The position numbers and the translations under genes were made by a program. This document shows, in pieces, positions 55,420 to 64,000 of a stretch of DNA of 64,000 nucleotides. The notes beneath the pieces are model-generated. The model was not told the origin of the DNA, made no database searches, and saw only the letters and a program-made list of their open reading frames with translations. The stretch is from Scilla litardierei (Eukaryota; Streptophyta; Magnoliopsida; Asparagales; Asparagaceae): the NCBI GenBank assembly GCA_030789695.1, contig CM061140.1, forward strand, positions 168,664,319-168,728,318. Reading direction: 5' to 3'. Within the stretch, counting starts at the first letter, position 1; every line of letters starts with the position of its first letter.

Positions 55420-56298
55420 ATGGCGAGCACACGGGCGACGGCGACAAAAACTCTGGAGGAGCGATTGGATGCGGAAATCACGGGGTTGCGAAAGGAGATG
55501 ACGGATATGAGGGAAGAACTCAAGGCGGGTTTGAGCGCAACCATGGATGAGAAGTTGAATCGGGTCTCGGAGCGCCATTCGCGCGAGATGAAGGATGGGT
55601 TTGCCGAGGTGGCGAGGATGCTTCAACAACCCCAGTTTCTGCAGCGAGATCCAGATCCGCAGTCGTCGGGTTCATTAGATCTGGTCTCACGGACAAATCA
55701 TGGAAACGGCGACGAAGGAGTAGCTTTTCCCCCACGGGAGAGCGACCCGAGGCAACCGGAAGATGGGCGGGGCCGGCAAAGGGGCCCGGATGGTCGGCCG
55801 CCCCCAACTGGGGGCGGCGAAGGCGGGCGGCCCCGAAACGGGGCCGCCGGAGGGTTTCCGCCCCCTACGGGGGGCGGCGAACAGCAGCGGGCCCATCTGG
55901 GGCCCGCTGGGGTGTTTCCGCCCCCCCCTGGGGGGCGGCGAAGGGTGGCGCCCCCAGGCGGGGGGCGCGGGGGGGTTTCCGCCCCCAGGCGGGGGCGGAA
56001 TGATTGGGCGGACCCTCCTGGGGCCCGCCGATGGAGACCCGCCCAGGATTGGGGGCGGGGGAGGATGGCCGGCCCACCTCGGGCCCGCGGGAGGTTTTCC
56101 CCCTCCTTTTGGGGGCGTCGACGCAGGTTGGCTACGTGGAGGACCCCGGAGGGAGCATGTGGACGAGTGGGACGATGTGGGAGCACTCGCCAATGGGAGG
56201 GCCAGGGGAGGTGTAGGACAGTGGGGGGCCGAGGATCATACTTATCAGAGGCGGCAGGCAGACAGGGGGGGACCACTACGAGGAGATACACCCCCTGA
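55420..56298 (+). CDS. Gypsy-G gag N-terminus and GC-rich linker
   Basis: Starts [20 protein letters not shown], a charged coiled-coil-like segment to about residue 85, then a Pro/Gly/Arg linker coded by GC-rich repeats (55750-56110) containing inverted motifs such as CCGCCCCCAGGCGGGGGCGG. The frame runs to 56298 but the gag domain proper continues in the next frame, so at least one frameshift lies inside the linker. The start was chosen because the same charged start occurs after the primer site in Gypsy-1 and Gypsy-C. Confidence 0.75.
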   Translation: MASTRATATKTLEERLDAEITGLRKEMTDMREELKAGLSATMDEKLNRVSERHSREMKDGFAEVARMLQQPQFLQRDPDPQSSGSLDLVSRTNHGNGDEGVAFPPRESDPRQPEDGRGRQRGPDGRPPPTGGGEGGRPRNGAAGGFPPPTGGGEQQRAHLGPAGVFPPPPGGRRRVAPPGGGRGGVSAPRRGRNDWADPPGARRWRPAQDWGRGRMAGPPRARGRFSPSFWGRRRRLATWRTPEGACGRVGRCGSTRQWEGQGRCRTVGGRGSYLSEAAGRQGGTTTRRYTP

Positions 56299-59200
56299 TA
56301 TACGGAAGCTGAAGGCACCACTGTTCGATGGGAAGGACCCCGATGGCTGGATCTATCAGGTAGAGAGATACTTTGAGGTCATGGGCTTTGCTGAAGCAGA
56401 GAGGCTGAGGGCGGTGGCACTAAATTTCGAAGGGGAAGCCCTGGCGTGGTACCGGTGGACCCAGAAGCAGAGACCGATACGGACTTGGAGGGAGCTGACA
56501 GAGTGCCTGATGGAGAGGTTCCAGGAGACCCACGGGGGCGGGCTTTTTGAGCAGTTGTATGCCTTGAAACAGGAGGAAGAAGAGGGAGATATTACTATTA
56601 TACTCGATGGGGAGGAGGCTACGGCGGAACAACACCAGCATTTAGACGTCGTGGAGGTTTCTCTTAGCTCCGTGGTGGGATTTACTCCTTATCACACCAT
56701 GAAGCTGGTGGGCAGGTTGGCAGACCAGGAGGTGACGGTATTGATAGACAGTGGGGCGACCCACAACTTCATCTCCAGGAAGTTGGTGGAGCAGGTGAGG
56801 CTAGAAGTGAGTGAGACAGCCACCTTTGGGGTGATTTTGGGCACCGGCCAGAGGGAGGAGAGCAGGGGTGTCTGCAGGGCTGTGATTCTGGCAGTACAGG
56901 GAGCTCAGGTGGTGGTAGATTGTTACCCCCTGGAGCTGGGGAAGGTTGACTTGGTATTGGGAATGCAATGGTTGCAGACATTAGGCGACACCAAGTTTAA
57001 CTGGAAGCTGCTTAGGATGGAATATCAGGAGAACGGAAGGACGGTGATTTTGCTAGGGGACCCCAGTCTGTGTTGCCGCGCAGCGTCCTTGAAGTCCTTG
57101 GCTCGGGCAGTATCGATAGGAGGGGAGGCATATTTTGTGTCCTACCAGGAGTTTGGGGCAGAGGCAGAGGAGCAGAGGGCACCGCCGGAGGTGGAGGAGT
57201 TGTTGGACAGCTATGGGCACATTTTTCAGATGCCACAGGGACTTCCACCGCAGAGAGACCACGAGCACGCCATCGTGCTGCGGGAGGGGGTAGCGCCCAT
57301 CAGTGTCCGACCATACAGGTACCCGCATGTCCAGAAGGATGAGATCGAGCGATTGATCAAGGAGATGCTACAGGCGGGGGTGATTAGGCCGAGTGTTAGT
57401 CCCTTCTCTAGCCCGGTGCTGTTGGTGAAGAAAAAGGACGGTAGCTGGAGGTTTTGTGTAGACTACCGTGCCCTCAACAAGGAGACGGTGGCAGACCGTT
57501 TTCCCATACCGGTGATAGATGAGTTGCTAGACGAGTTACATGGGGCGTCGATCTTTTCGAAGATTGACCTGAAGTCGGGTTATCATCAGATCCGGATGAA
57601 GGCAGAAGATGTACAGAAGACTGCTTTCAGGACTCATGAGGGGCACTATGAGTTCCTCGTCATGCCCTTTGGGCTGACGAATGCACCTGCTACATTTCAG
57701 TCGTTGATGAACAAGATATTCCAGCCTTACCTACGGCAGTTTGTCTTGGTGTTCTTCGACGACATCTTGGTGTACAGCCGGACAGTGGAGGAGCACGTGC
57801 GGGACTTAGAGACAGTGTTACAGGAGCTACAGGCCCACCAGCTGTATGCCAATAAGAAGAAGTGCACGTTCGCCCAGGCGAAGGTGGAATACTTGGGGCA
57901 TGTGGTCTCAGCAGCAGGGGTGGCGGCGGATAGGAGCAAGATAGAAGCCATGCTTGATTGGCCGCGGCCAACCACACTGAGGGCGTTGCGGGGATTTTTG
58001 GGCTTGACGGGGTACTACCGCAAGTTCGTGCAGGGCTATAGTACCATTGCCTGGCCGCTGACTGAGCAGTTGAAGAAGGATGGGTTTCAGTGGACCGAGG
58101 AGGCGACTGCGGCGTTCGAGGCCCTGAAGGGGGCGATGACGACCGTCCCGGTACTGGCTCTTCCTGATTTTAGCAGACCCTTTGTGGTTGAGACAGATGC
58201 TTCGGGGTACGGGTTGGGGGCAGTGCTGATGCAAGATCAGCGGCCCGTGGCTTACTTCAGTCAGGTTTTGTCTTCACGGGCGAGGCAGAAGTCCGTGTAT
58301 GAGAGGGAGCTGATGGCGATCGCTTTGTCGATTCAGAAGTGGCGTCCGTACCTGCTGGGGCGGCCATTTATTGTGCGCACGGATCAGAGGTCCCTGAAAT
58401 ACTTACTGGAGCAGAGATTGGTGGCGGCGGACTATCAGAAGTGGTTATCTAAGCTTGTGGACTACAAGTTTGAGATACACTATCGGCCTGGGTTGGAAAA
58501 CAAGGCTGCGGACGCGCTATCACGGCGGGAGGAGGGTACGTCCTTAGCAGCCTTATCAGTACCACTGCTAGCGGATTGGGAGCCCTTATGGAGGGAGGTG
58601 GAGGCCGACGAGGAGTTGTCCAGAGTCCGCGAGGATTTGGTTCACGGGGTGACTGAGCACCCAGGCTATTCAGTGGAGGGACGACGGCTGTTGTATCGGG
58701 GACGGCTGGTGATACCACGGGGCTCAGTGCACATCCCACTGATTTTTCAGGAATTCCATGGGAGCGCAATAGGGGGGCATTCTGGCGTCCAACAGACATA
58801 CATGAGGATGGCCAGAGAGCTGTACTGGAGGGGAATGAAGAAGGACATCGCAGAGATGGTAGCCCGTTGTGACGTCTGCCAGCGTCACAAATACTTGGCC
58901 ATGGCACCAGCAGGGCTGCTGCAACCTTTAGCTCTTCCTGAGCGGGTCTGGGAGGGGATTAGCATGGATTTTGTGGAGGGGCTACCCAAGTCGGAAGGAT
59001 ACTCGGTGATTTTGGTGGTGGTAGACCGACTGAGCAAGTATGGACACTTCATTGGGCTGAAACACCCTTATTCTGCAGTGACAGTGGCTACGGCATTTAT
59101 GCGGGAGGTGGTGCGTCTGCACGGGTTTCCAGAGTCCATAGTATCGGATCGGGACACTGTCTTCATGAGCCAGTTCTGGAGGGAGTTGTTCAGGGTGCAG

Positions 59201-60139
59201 GGGACCGTTCTGAGGAGGAGCACCGCTTACCACCCCCAGACGGATGGGCAGACGGAGGTCGTCAACAGGAGCGTTGAGACCTACCTTCGCTGTTTTGCAT
59301 CGGATTGTCCTCGGGGTTGGTATCGATGGCTGGCGTGGGCGGAGTATTGGTACAATACCTCCTTCCATTCGGCCGCACAGACGACACCTTTTCGAGTGCT
59401 ATATGGGAGGGATCCACCAGCGCTGGTCCATTATCGTGGAGGGACGACCCCGGTGTCCCAGTTGGACCAGTACCTCGAGGAGCGAGAGGGGATTTTGGAG
59501 GAGCTGAAGAAGCATTTGACGAGGGCTCAAAAGCTTATGAAAGCCAAGGCGGACGCACATCGTAGAGAGGTGGAGTTTGCGGTAGGGGATCAGGTCTATC
59601 TGAAGTTGAGACCGTATCGACAGAGGTCGCTGGCCCGACGCCGGAATGAGAAGTTGGCCGCGCTGTTTTATGGGCCGTTCCAGATAGAGGCGAGGATTGG
59701 ACCCGTGGCATATAGACTGATGCTACCCCCAGGATCTGCCTTACACCCAGTGTTCCACGTCTCTCAGTTACGACGAGCGGTTGGAGCGCAGACACCAGTG
59801 GCCACTCTGCCATCCACTTTGACAGCCGACTCAGAGGTGATGATGGCGCCCCAGGATATTCTGCAGGTTCGACACACTGAGAGGGGCGGTCGGGAGGTGC
59901 TGGTAAGATGGTTGGGGTTGCCTGACCACGAGGCTACTTGGGAGCGGGAGGATACCATCAGGGCTCAGTTCCCAGACTACAACCTTGAGGACAAGGTTCG
60001 TTTTGGGGGGGGAGTAATGATGCGGTCGTCTACAAGAGGAGGCAAGCGGGCACGGGCACGAGCCGGAATTAGAGCTACCCACCTTATCTTCCTTAGTTTG
60101 GTTTGTTTTTGCTTTGTAAACATCTTAGTCATTGCTTAA
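55763..60139 (+). CDS. Gypsy-G gag domain plus polyprotein (protease, RT, RNase H, integrase, chromodomain-like)
   Basis: 1,458 codons without a stop. By residue: linker (1-175); gag domain (about 178-270, [19 protein letters not shown]); a deletion that removes the rest of gag and the CCHC knuckle; protease with DSG at 329-331; RT with catalytic FDD at 665-667; RNase H with first Asp at 812 ([10 protein letters not shown]); integrase zinc-binding HHCC text (CDVCQRHK) and catalytic Asp 1069, Asp 1129, Glu 1165 (35 residues between the last two); chromodomain-like [17 protein letters not shown] near 1378-1394; [10 protein letters not shown], then about 40 residues read through the polypurine tract into the 3' LTR. 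It replicates and integrates the element. The Met at 55763 is only the first in the frame, not the natural start. Confidence 0.9.
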   Translation: MGGAGKGARMVGRPQLGAAKAGGPETGPPEGFRPLRGAANSSGPIWGPLGCFRPPLGGGEGWRPQAGGAGGFPPPGGGGMIGRTLLGPADGDPPRIGGGGGWPAHLGPAGGFPPPFGGVDAGWLRGGPRREHVDEWDDVGALANGRARGGVGQWGAEDHTYQRRQADRGGPLRGDTPPDIRKLKAPLFDGKDPDGWIYQVERYFEVMGFAEAERLRAVALNFEGEALAWYRWTQKQRPIRTWRELTECLMERFQETHGGGLFEQLYALKQEEEEGDITIILDGEEATAEQHQHLDVVEVSLSSVVGFTPYHTMKLVGRLADQEVTVLIDSGATHNFISRKLVEQVRLEVSETATFGVILGTGQREESRGVCRAVILAVQGAQVVVDCYPLELGKVDLVLGMQWLQTLGDTKFNWKLLRMEYQENGRTVILLGDPSLCCRAASLKSLARAVSIGGEAYFVSYQEFGAEAEEQRAPPEVEELLDSYGHIFQMPQGLPPQRDHEHAIVLREGVAPISVRPYRYPHVQKDEIERLIKEMLQAGVIRPSVSPFSSPVLLVKKKDGSWRFCVDYRALNKETVADRFPIPVIDELLDELHGASIFSKIDLKSGYHQIRMKAEDVQKTAFRTHEGHYEFLVMPFGLTNAPATFQSLMNKIFQPYLRQFVLVFFDDILVYSRTVEEHVRDLETVLQELQAHQLYANKKKCTFAQAKVEYLGHVVSAAGVAADRSKIEAMLDWPRPTTLRALRGFLGLTGYYRKFVQGYSTIAWPLTEQLKKDGFQWTEEATAAFEALKGAMTTVPVLALPDFSRPFVVETDASGYGLGAVLMQDQRPVAYFSQVLSSRARQKSVYERELMAIALSIQKWRPYLLGRPFIVRTDQRSLKYLLEQRLVAADYQKWLSKLVDYKFEIHYRPGLENKAADALSRREEGTSLAALSVPLLADWEPLWREVEADEELSRVREDLVHGVTEHPGYSVEGRRLLYRGRLVIPRGSVHIPLIFQEFHGSAIGGHSGVQQTYMRMARELYWRGMKKDIAEMVARCDVCQRHKYLAMAPAGLLQPLALPERVWEGISMDFVEGLPKSEGYSVILVVVDRLSKYGHFIGLKHPYSAVTVATAFMREVVRLHGFPESIVSDRDTVFMSQFWRELFRVQGTVLRRSTAYHPQTDGQTEVVNRSVETYLRCFASDCPRGWYRWLAWAEYWYNTSFHSAAQTTPFRVLYGRDPPALVHYRGGTTPVSQLDQYLEEREGILEELKKHLTRAQKLMKAKADAHRREVEFAVGDQVYLKLRPYRQRSLARRRNEKLAALFYGPFQIEARIGPVAYRLMLPPGSALHPVFHVSQLRRAVGAQTPVATLPSTLTADSEVMMAPQDILQVRHTERGGREVLVRWLGLPDHEATWEREDTIRAQFPDYNLEDKVRFGGGVMMRSSTRGGKRARARAGIRATHLIFLSLVCFCFVNILVIA

Positions 60140-60414
60140 GTCACGGTGTGTGCGCTTAGCAATAACTAGATGAGTCCTATAAATACCCCAAAACCCTAGT
60201 TGTTCATTATCGAAGAATTGAGATTAATTGCCGTGACGGCTAGGGTTAGTGGGGATTAGACTTGATCCTTTAGATTCAAGTTAGGGAGTGATCTCTCCAG
60301 AAAAAGATCAAATCTATCTTATTGTTCTTCGTATTTCAATAGAAATTCCTCTCTTTTCCATTTTTCCTCTTTTAAATTCAGCCCTAAATATGATTTGACC
60401 CCCAAATCGTATCA
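60018..60414 (+). repeat. Gypsy-G right LTR
   Basis: 397 bp. Begins TGATGCGG after GGGGAGTAA and ends CGTATCA, followed by the duplicated GATTG. Confidence 0.95.
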
Positions 60415-60647
60415 GATTGTCACTCTTGCTCCTTATTCTTTACTTGCATTGTGTTGCTTATTTTCGCTGAGCATTTAATTTTTGATTGCAAGTATTTGAG
60501 TTAGTCGACTAAATATCTAGTGAGGTAAGCATTCATAGGAGAGTTAAGCATTCATAGAGGGTTTAAGTTTTAATTAAGCGTAATATTTTTGATAACACTA
60601 TTCACCATTTCTCTAGTGTTTGCTTACTGTTACAGGATTCAAATACG

Positions 60648-60659
60648 TGGTATCAGAGC
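60648..60659 (+). other. Copia-H primer-binding site
   Basis: TGGTATCAGAGC, exact complement type of initiator tRNA-Met, about 13 bp after the LTR end. Confidence 0.8.
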
Positions 60660-60671
60660 AAGGAACATTAG

Positions 60672-62420
60672 ATGGCGTCAAATTCGTCACACACCGAAGG
60701 TATCTCCACCACCCGACCATCACTCTTTGATGGATCCAATTATGCGAGAAGGAAGACAAGAATGATGATCCAGCTCCAATCTATTGATCTTGATATTTGA
60801 ACGGTTACAAAGAATGAGTATGTGATACCGGACAATCCAATGGAGACATGGGAGACGGAAGTAAAGAAGAAGGACAACCTTAACGCAAAGGCAATGAATA
60901 CTTTGTATTGCGACTTGGTTGGAAAAGAATTCAATCGTGTCTCCTAATGCACTACTGCCTATCAAATTTGGTGTACTTTAGAGGTAACACATGAATGCAT
61001 GAATACGTAAAATAATATATAATTAATATGTTGAATGCTAAATTTGAAAGTTTTAAAATGAAAGAAGGTGAGACTATTTCTGAAGTACGTACTCGTTTTA
61101 TAAAAATTATTAACAAATTTGATGGATTAGGCAAGAATATTTCTATGTATGACCTAGTAATGAAGATTATCAGATCACTAAGACTGAAACGAAAGCCCAA
61201 GACAACAGCAATTCGAGAAGTCAACAATGTCCAAACTCACTATGGAGGAGTTGATGGGAAATCTCATAGAATTCGAGATTGAGTTTAAAGAAGACGCGAG
61301 AGAAGAACAACCAAAGAAGAATTTGACTTTCAAAGTCAAAGCCAAAGAATCCGAGTCCGAGGAGTCGGATGAAGACGATGATGGAATAGCACCTATGTCA
61401 AGGACTTTCAAAAGAATGCTGAGAAGTAAGTTATTTAAACACAAAGCTAGATTATCTAACAATATTATTTGCTTTGGTTGCAATAAGCTTGTATAAGTTA
61501 GAAGAGATTGTTCTTTAAAGACGAGAAAGAACGAAAATAAAGATAAAGCCAAAGCCAAGGACAATGACGAGAAGAAGAAGAAAAGGAGAAGCTACAAGGA
61601 GGAAAAGATAAAGAAGCCCTAGAGGAAGGTGTTCGCGGCTTGGAATAGAAGTGATGGAGAAGATAGATCTGATGATTCTTCATATCATCAGATGAAAAGG
61701 AAGGAAGGGAAGAGAGGGCTCGTATGTGCTTTATGGTCTCAACTTCTGCAAAGGTAAGCACTTCAACTTCTCATAATGATAGTGATTATGATAGTTGTAA
61801 TGATGATGATGATAATGATGATGATTGTTATGTTGATGATTTTGATATGGAGCACGTCTTTGATGATTTATGTGTGTAACATGAGAAATTGTTTAAGGAG
61901 TATAAAAAGCTAGAAAGGATTCATAAAAATTGTGTTAAATGTAAAACATATAGTTGATGAAGAAAACACTAGCCTAAAATCGGAATTGATGAAATTATAG
62001 GAAACTTTTAAAGAATTAACTCTATTTAATCATGAATTAGAAAAAGAAAACAAAAAGCTTAAGAATGAGAACCAACGTTTAAAATTAGATAATAAACGAC
62101 TTATTGACGATTCTAAAATAATGAACACTAGGATAGAAACCGTAGTTAATGAAGTAGAATCAATTAAAGCTAAGTATAATTATTTACACAATAAGGTTTC
62201 AAAATTTAATAAAGGCAAAGAAAACCTAGATAACTTAATAGGGTCCTAGATAATCAAAAATGATAAAAATGGATTAGGGTATAACCCCAACTCTAACTCT
62301 AGTAACTTAACGATCTCCAAAAGCCAAGTTAAACAAACTATTTATAGAAAGATTGCTTCCAATTGTGCTAATCTTAATAAAGAAAATTGCCTAAAATTTA
62401 GATGTCAAAAGACTTAAATG
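60672..62420 (+). pseudogene. Copia-H gag, SIRE type, decayed
   Basis: ATG 60672. Recognisable parts: SLFDGSNYARRKTRMMIQLQS; KAMNTLYCDLVGKEFNRVS with a stop after it; LNAKFESFKMKEGETISE (61028 on), then MKIIRSLRLKRKPK; ESEESDEDDDG; a degenerate knuckle CFGCNKL..VRRDC; FAAWNRSDGED; an Asp-rich stretch from ATG/GAT repeats (61795-61860); and a Lys/Glu/Asn coiled coil (61960-62220). Stops at about 60798, 60945 and 61495, and frameshifts in between. Capsid precursor, no longer functional. Confidence 0.8.
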
Positions 62421-63190
62421 ATAAGATGTTTACCGATTATGTAACTAAATTTTTACAAGATGTCCACCGTTCACCTAAGTAAATATATATAAAAGACGGG
62501 AAGGTTAAACTCAATTGGATTTGGTTTCTAAGGTGATAGCTTAGGTTTCAACCTAAATGAGATATCCTAATATAACCCTTGGTATCTCACATTTTTTAGG
62601 TTAATTAATTTGCATGGGTATGCTTGGATTGTTTTTGCATGTAGGTTAGATTAAAATTCATATGAATTTGTTTGAGAAGAGACTGGATTTGTTTCAGGTT
62701 GAGTTCTGATTGTTTCGAATTTTTTTGAACGGTAGTCGACTCCATGCAGTACTGGAGTCGACTCATGGTCATGTTTTCAGCTTTTTCTGAACCCGAACTG
62801 TTTTGATTTTCTAATGGGTTTTGGGTTTGATCCATGTCATTTTGATTCATACTTGTTTATTAATGGTTTATTTGACTCAACCCCATTTAGGAGAGTGAAT
62901 CTTAGCCAATCAATAATATCATATGGCCAAGATCATTTCTCTCCATCTCAAAACCCCAAATTAACCCATACCTCTCTCATTTCCACTCTCAAGAACCCTA
63001 ACCCGAAAAGTCTTTGATTCTACTTGATCCCTTAAGCTACTCACTTCAAATTTTCAGGATTTCAAAGGACTTTTGGTTGGATTTTCTTCTTGGTTAGGTA
63101 TACTTTCTCATCTAATTTCATTGCATAGTAGTTTTCATCTATTGCATTGCATTGCATTATTGTTAGCTTGCACTCATATAACTTGCGTAG
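62421..63190 (+). other. Non-coding stretch after the Copia-H gag
   Basis: No pol domains. A GTCGACTCC/GGAGTCGACT pair lies at 62733-62764, resembling the LTR boxes at 54120-54275. A leader-like AAAACCCC...AAGAACCCTAACCC lies at 62948-63005. This may be a 3' part of the element or another repeat. Confidence 0.4.
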
Positions 63191-63229
63191 ATTTCTTCCA
63201 TACACTTTGATCACAATGCATAGATGTGC

Positions 63230-63985
63230 CAGTTGACCTATTCCTAAGAAGAAGAGAACTTCTTCTCCGCCATCATCTTCTCAACCGCCTTCAGATAGTT
63301 CATCTATTGTGCATTATCTCAATAGACCCGACCTACTTGAAGATTATGAGAAAATTTACTGTCTTAATATTCTAAGAGAAAGATTTGTTGAATTTGATGA
63401 TCTTGAAGGTTATGGGATTAGGGAAATTTTTGCATTTCAAGGACTTGAGAAACTTTTCTCAATTAGTAGTTCTTGTAGATGCTACTTTAGGTTGATATAC
63501 CTCTTCTATGCCAGCATGGTTGTTATGAAATCTGACTTAACTACTAGTGTTAAGAATATTGGCATCAGACTTTCACTATAGGTAACATTTTAGGCACCCA
63601 TGCGCTAGGGCAACTCTTAGCGAGATTTTTATAAACGATAATGATGTCATAAATCTCTTCGTTCTCTAAGGAAAGATCCTATAAGCCTCGCATTACAACA
63701 AGAGCATTAAGGTTTAGGACAAGAATTCTTGCATTAATTCTATACAACAATGTCATTCAAAAATTTAGAAGCTATACAGTTATGTCTGAGAGCCTAGCTA
63801 AGTGTGTCTACGCTCTAATGGCTCAGATTAAAGTAAATTATGCAAGTTTGATTTACGATAACTTTACACACACTTGCCTTCCATCATTGTATCATTGATT
63901 TTTTGTCTCACACATTTTTATGCATCATAGCATTGATCTTGGCTCAACGACTTCAACCATCTCCCATAAGACTAGATTTGATAAA
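63230..63985 (+). pseudogene. Putative plant transposon protein-type ORF remnant, runs to the window edge
   Basis: A basic start KKKRTSSPPSSSQPPS is followed by LNRPDLLEDYEKIYCLNILR, ERFVEFDDLEGYGIREIF and, after a stop near 63582, by LGTHALGQLLARF, LRFRTRILALILYNNVIQKF and VYALMAQIKVNYASLIYDNF. Order and spacing are those of the 'putative plant transposon protein' domain common in plant repeats: a head segment, FYASM-like middle, and the CRVLHxIIxxN...KVN-like tail. At least three stops or frameshifts. Family assignment is from memory of the pattern. Confidence 0.5.
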
Positions 63986-64000
63986 AGTGTATTTACTAGG

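Larger units (their letters stand above)
54997..60414 (+). mobile_element. Gypsy-G: young, nearly intact chromovirus-type Ty3/gypsy element
   Basis: LTRs of 398 and 397 bp (54997-55394, 60018-60414) begin TGATGCGGTCG and end CGTATCA. They differ by only three substitutions and one single-base length change. The target duplication GATTG is exact (54992-54996, 60415-60419). Primer site TGGTATCAGATC at 55398-55409; polypurine tract with eight G at about 60005-60013. Element 5,418 bp. Pol is uninterrupted, with protease, RT, RNase H, integrase and a chromodomain-like end. The gag zinc knuckle is missing and gag changes frame within the GC-rich linker. Size, gene order and C-terminus suggest a Reina-like chromovirus. 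Confidence 0.93.
53674..60634 (+). repeat. Copia-H 5' LTR, split by Gypsy-G
   Basis: Parts 53674-54996 and 60415-60634. Contains several GTCGACT boxes (54126-54272) in alternating orientation, such as AGTCGACTCC and GGAGTCGACT. The TSD of Gypsy-G (GATTG) lies inside. Confidence 0.7.
53674..64000 (+). mobile_element. Copia-H: SIRE-like copia element, 5' LTR and gag; right end not seen
   Basis: The 5' LTR starts TGTTAGATATTGAG at 53674, is interrupted by Gypsy-G, and ends about TTACA at 60634. Primer site TGGTATCAGAGC lies at 60648-60659. Gag starts at ATG 60672 with the SIRE-type signature RPSLFDGSNYARRK. The LTR without the insertion is about 1.54 kb. After gag (to about 62420) no protease, integrase or RT is recognised and no right LTR is found, so the end within or beyond the window is uncertain. 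Confidence 0.65.

Noticed and set aside
55687..56321. Minus-strand frames of 168 and 207 codons, Pro/Gly-rich
   Set aside because: Shadows of the GC-rich linker in Gypsy-G; no start context or motif.
61795..61860. GAT/ATG microsatellite as an independent feature
   Set aside because: It codes for the Asp-rich stretch of the Copia-H gag, so it is part of that remnant.
53001..64000. Search for the next AtuA exon (DCGWKGW-like)
   Set aside because: No such sequence was seen on the plus strand; the remaining exons are assumed to lie beyond the window.
1..64000. tRNA, rRNA, riboswitch or bacterial operon features
   Set aside because: None could be recognised; matches to tRNA sequence are limited to the 12-base primer sites of retrotransposons.

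Overview
This is a window of a repeat-rich flowering-plant nuclear genome. The evidence is a spliced gene with GT-AG introns, LTR retrotransposons of both plant superfamilies (Ty1/copia and chromovirus-type Ty3/gypsy) with initiator-tRNA-Met-like primer sites (TGGTATCAGAGC and variants), and hAT-type and MITE-type DNA elements. The species cannot be told from the sequence. I see no bacterial, phage, organellar, tRNA or rRNA features.

Only one host gene is recognised with confidence. It is the 5' half of an AtuA/DUF1446 family gene on the plus strand, with nine exons between 24118 and 52996. The exons join in one frame to 330 codons, and the gene continues beyond the right edge. Its intron 6 is 23,981 bp. 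Removing the transposons would leave about 0.95 kb.

Layout. 1-1275: unrecognised. 1276-9211: old SIRE-like copia remnant (Copia-1), left LTR split by a 1.27-kb hAT element. 9212-11393: no clear gene, one promoter-like spot near 10.3 kb. 11394-15404: short gag-only gypsy derivative (Gypsy-1) carrying a second hAT element. 15405-22919: AT-rich intergenic DNA with small repeats and a possible MITE. 22920-23952: a MITE and a long-TIR element directly upstream of the AtuA gene. 24118-52996: AtuA exons and introns. 53674 to the right edge: a SIRE-like copia (Copia-H), whose LTR is split by a young gypsy element (Gypsy-G, 54997-60414), then a decayed plant transposon-type ORF at the right edge.

Inside intron 6 the retrotransposons are nested. 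Copia-A (minus, 27955-50977, TSD GAAGT) holds Copia-B (plus, 28297-44374, TSD ACCAT) and Gypsy-F (48857-50551). Copia-B holds Gypsy-C (29274-37808) and Gypsy-E (39101-40815). Gypsy-C holds a solo LTR (D, 33379-35848, TSD TACAT). Subtracting each insertion leaves Copia-A about 5.2 kb, Copia-B about 5.8 kb and Gypsy-C about 6.1 kb, all normal sizes, which supports the boundaries.

The gypsy elements share several traits. LTRs mostly begin TGATG. A GC-rich, repetitive, fast-changing stretch lies after the gag N-terminus. Three non-autonomous members (Gypsy-1, E, F) keep the gag start and the last codons of pol next to the polypurine tract but lack the enzymes between. Gypsy-G still has an uninterrupted pol but has lost the gag zinc knuckle.
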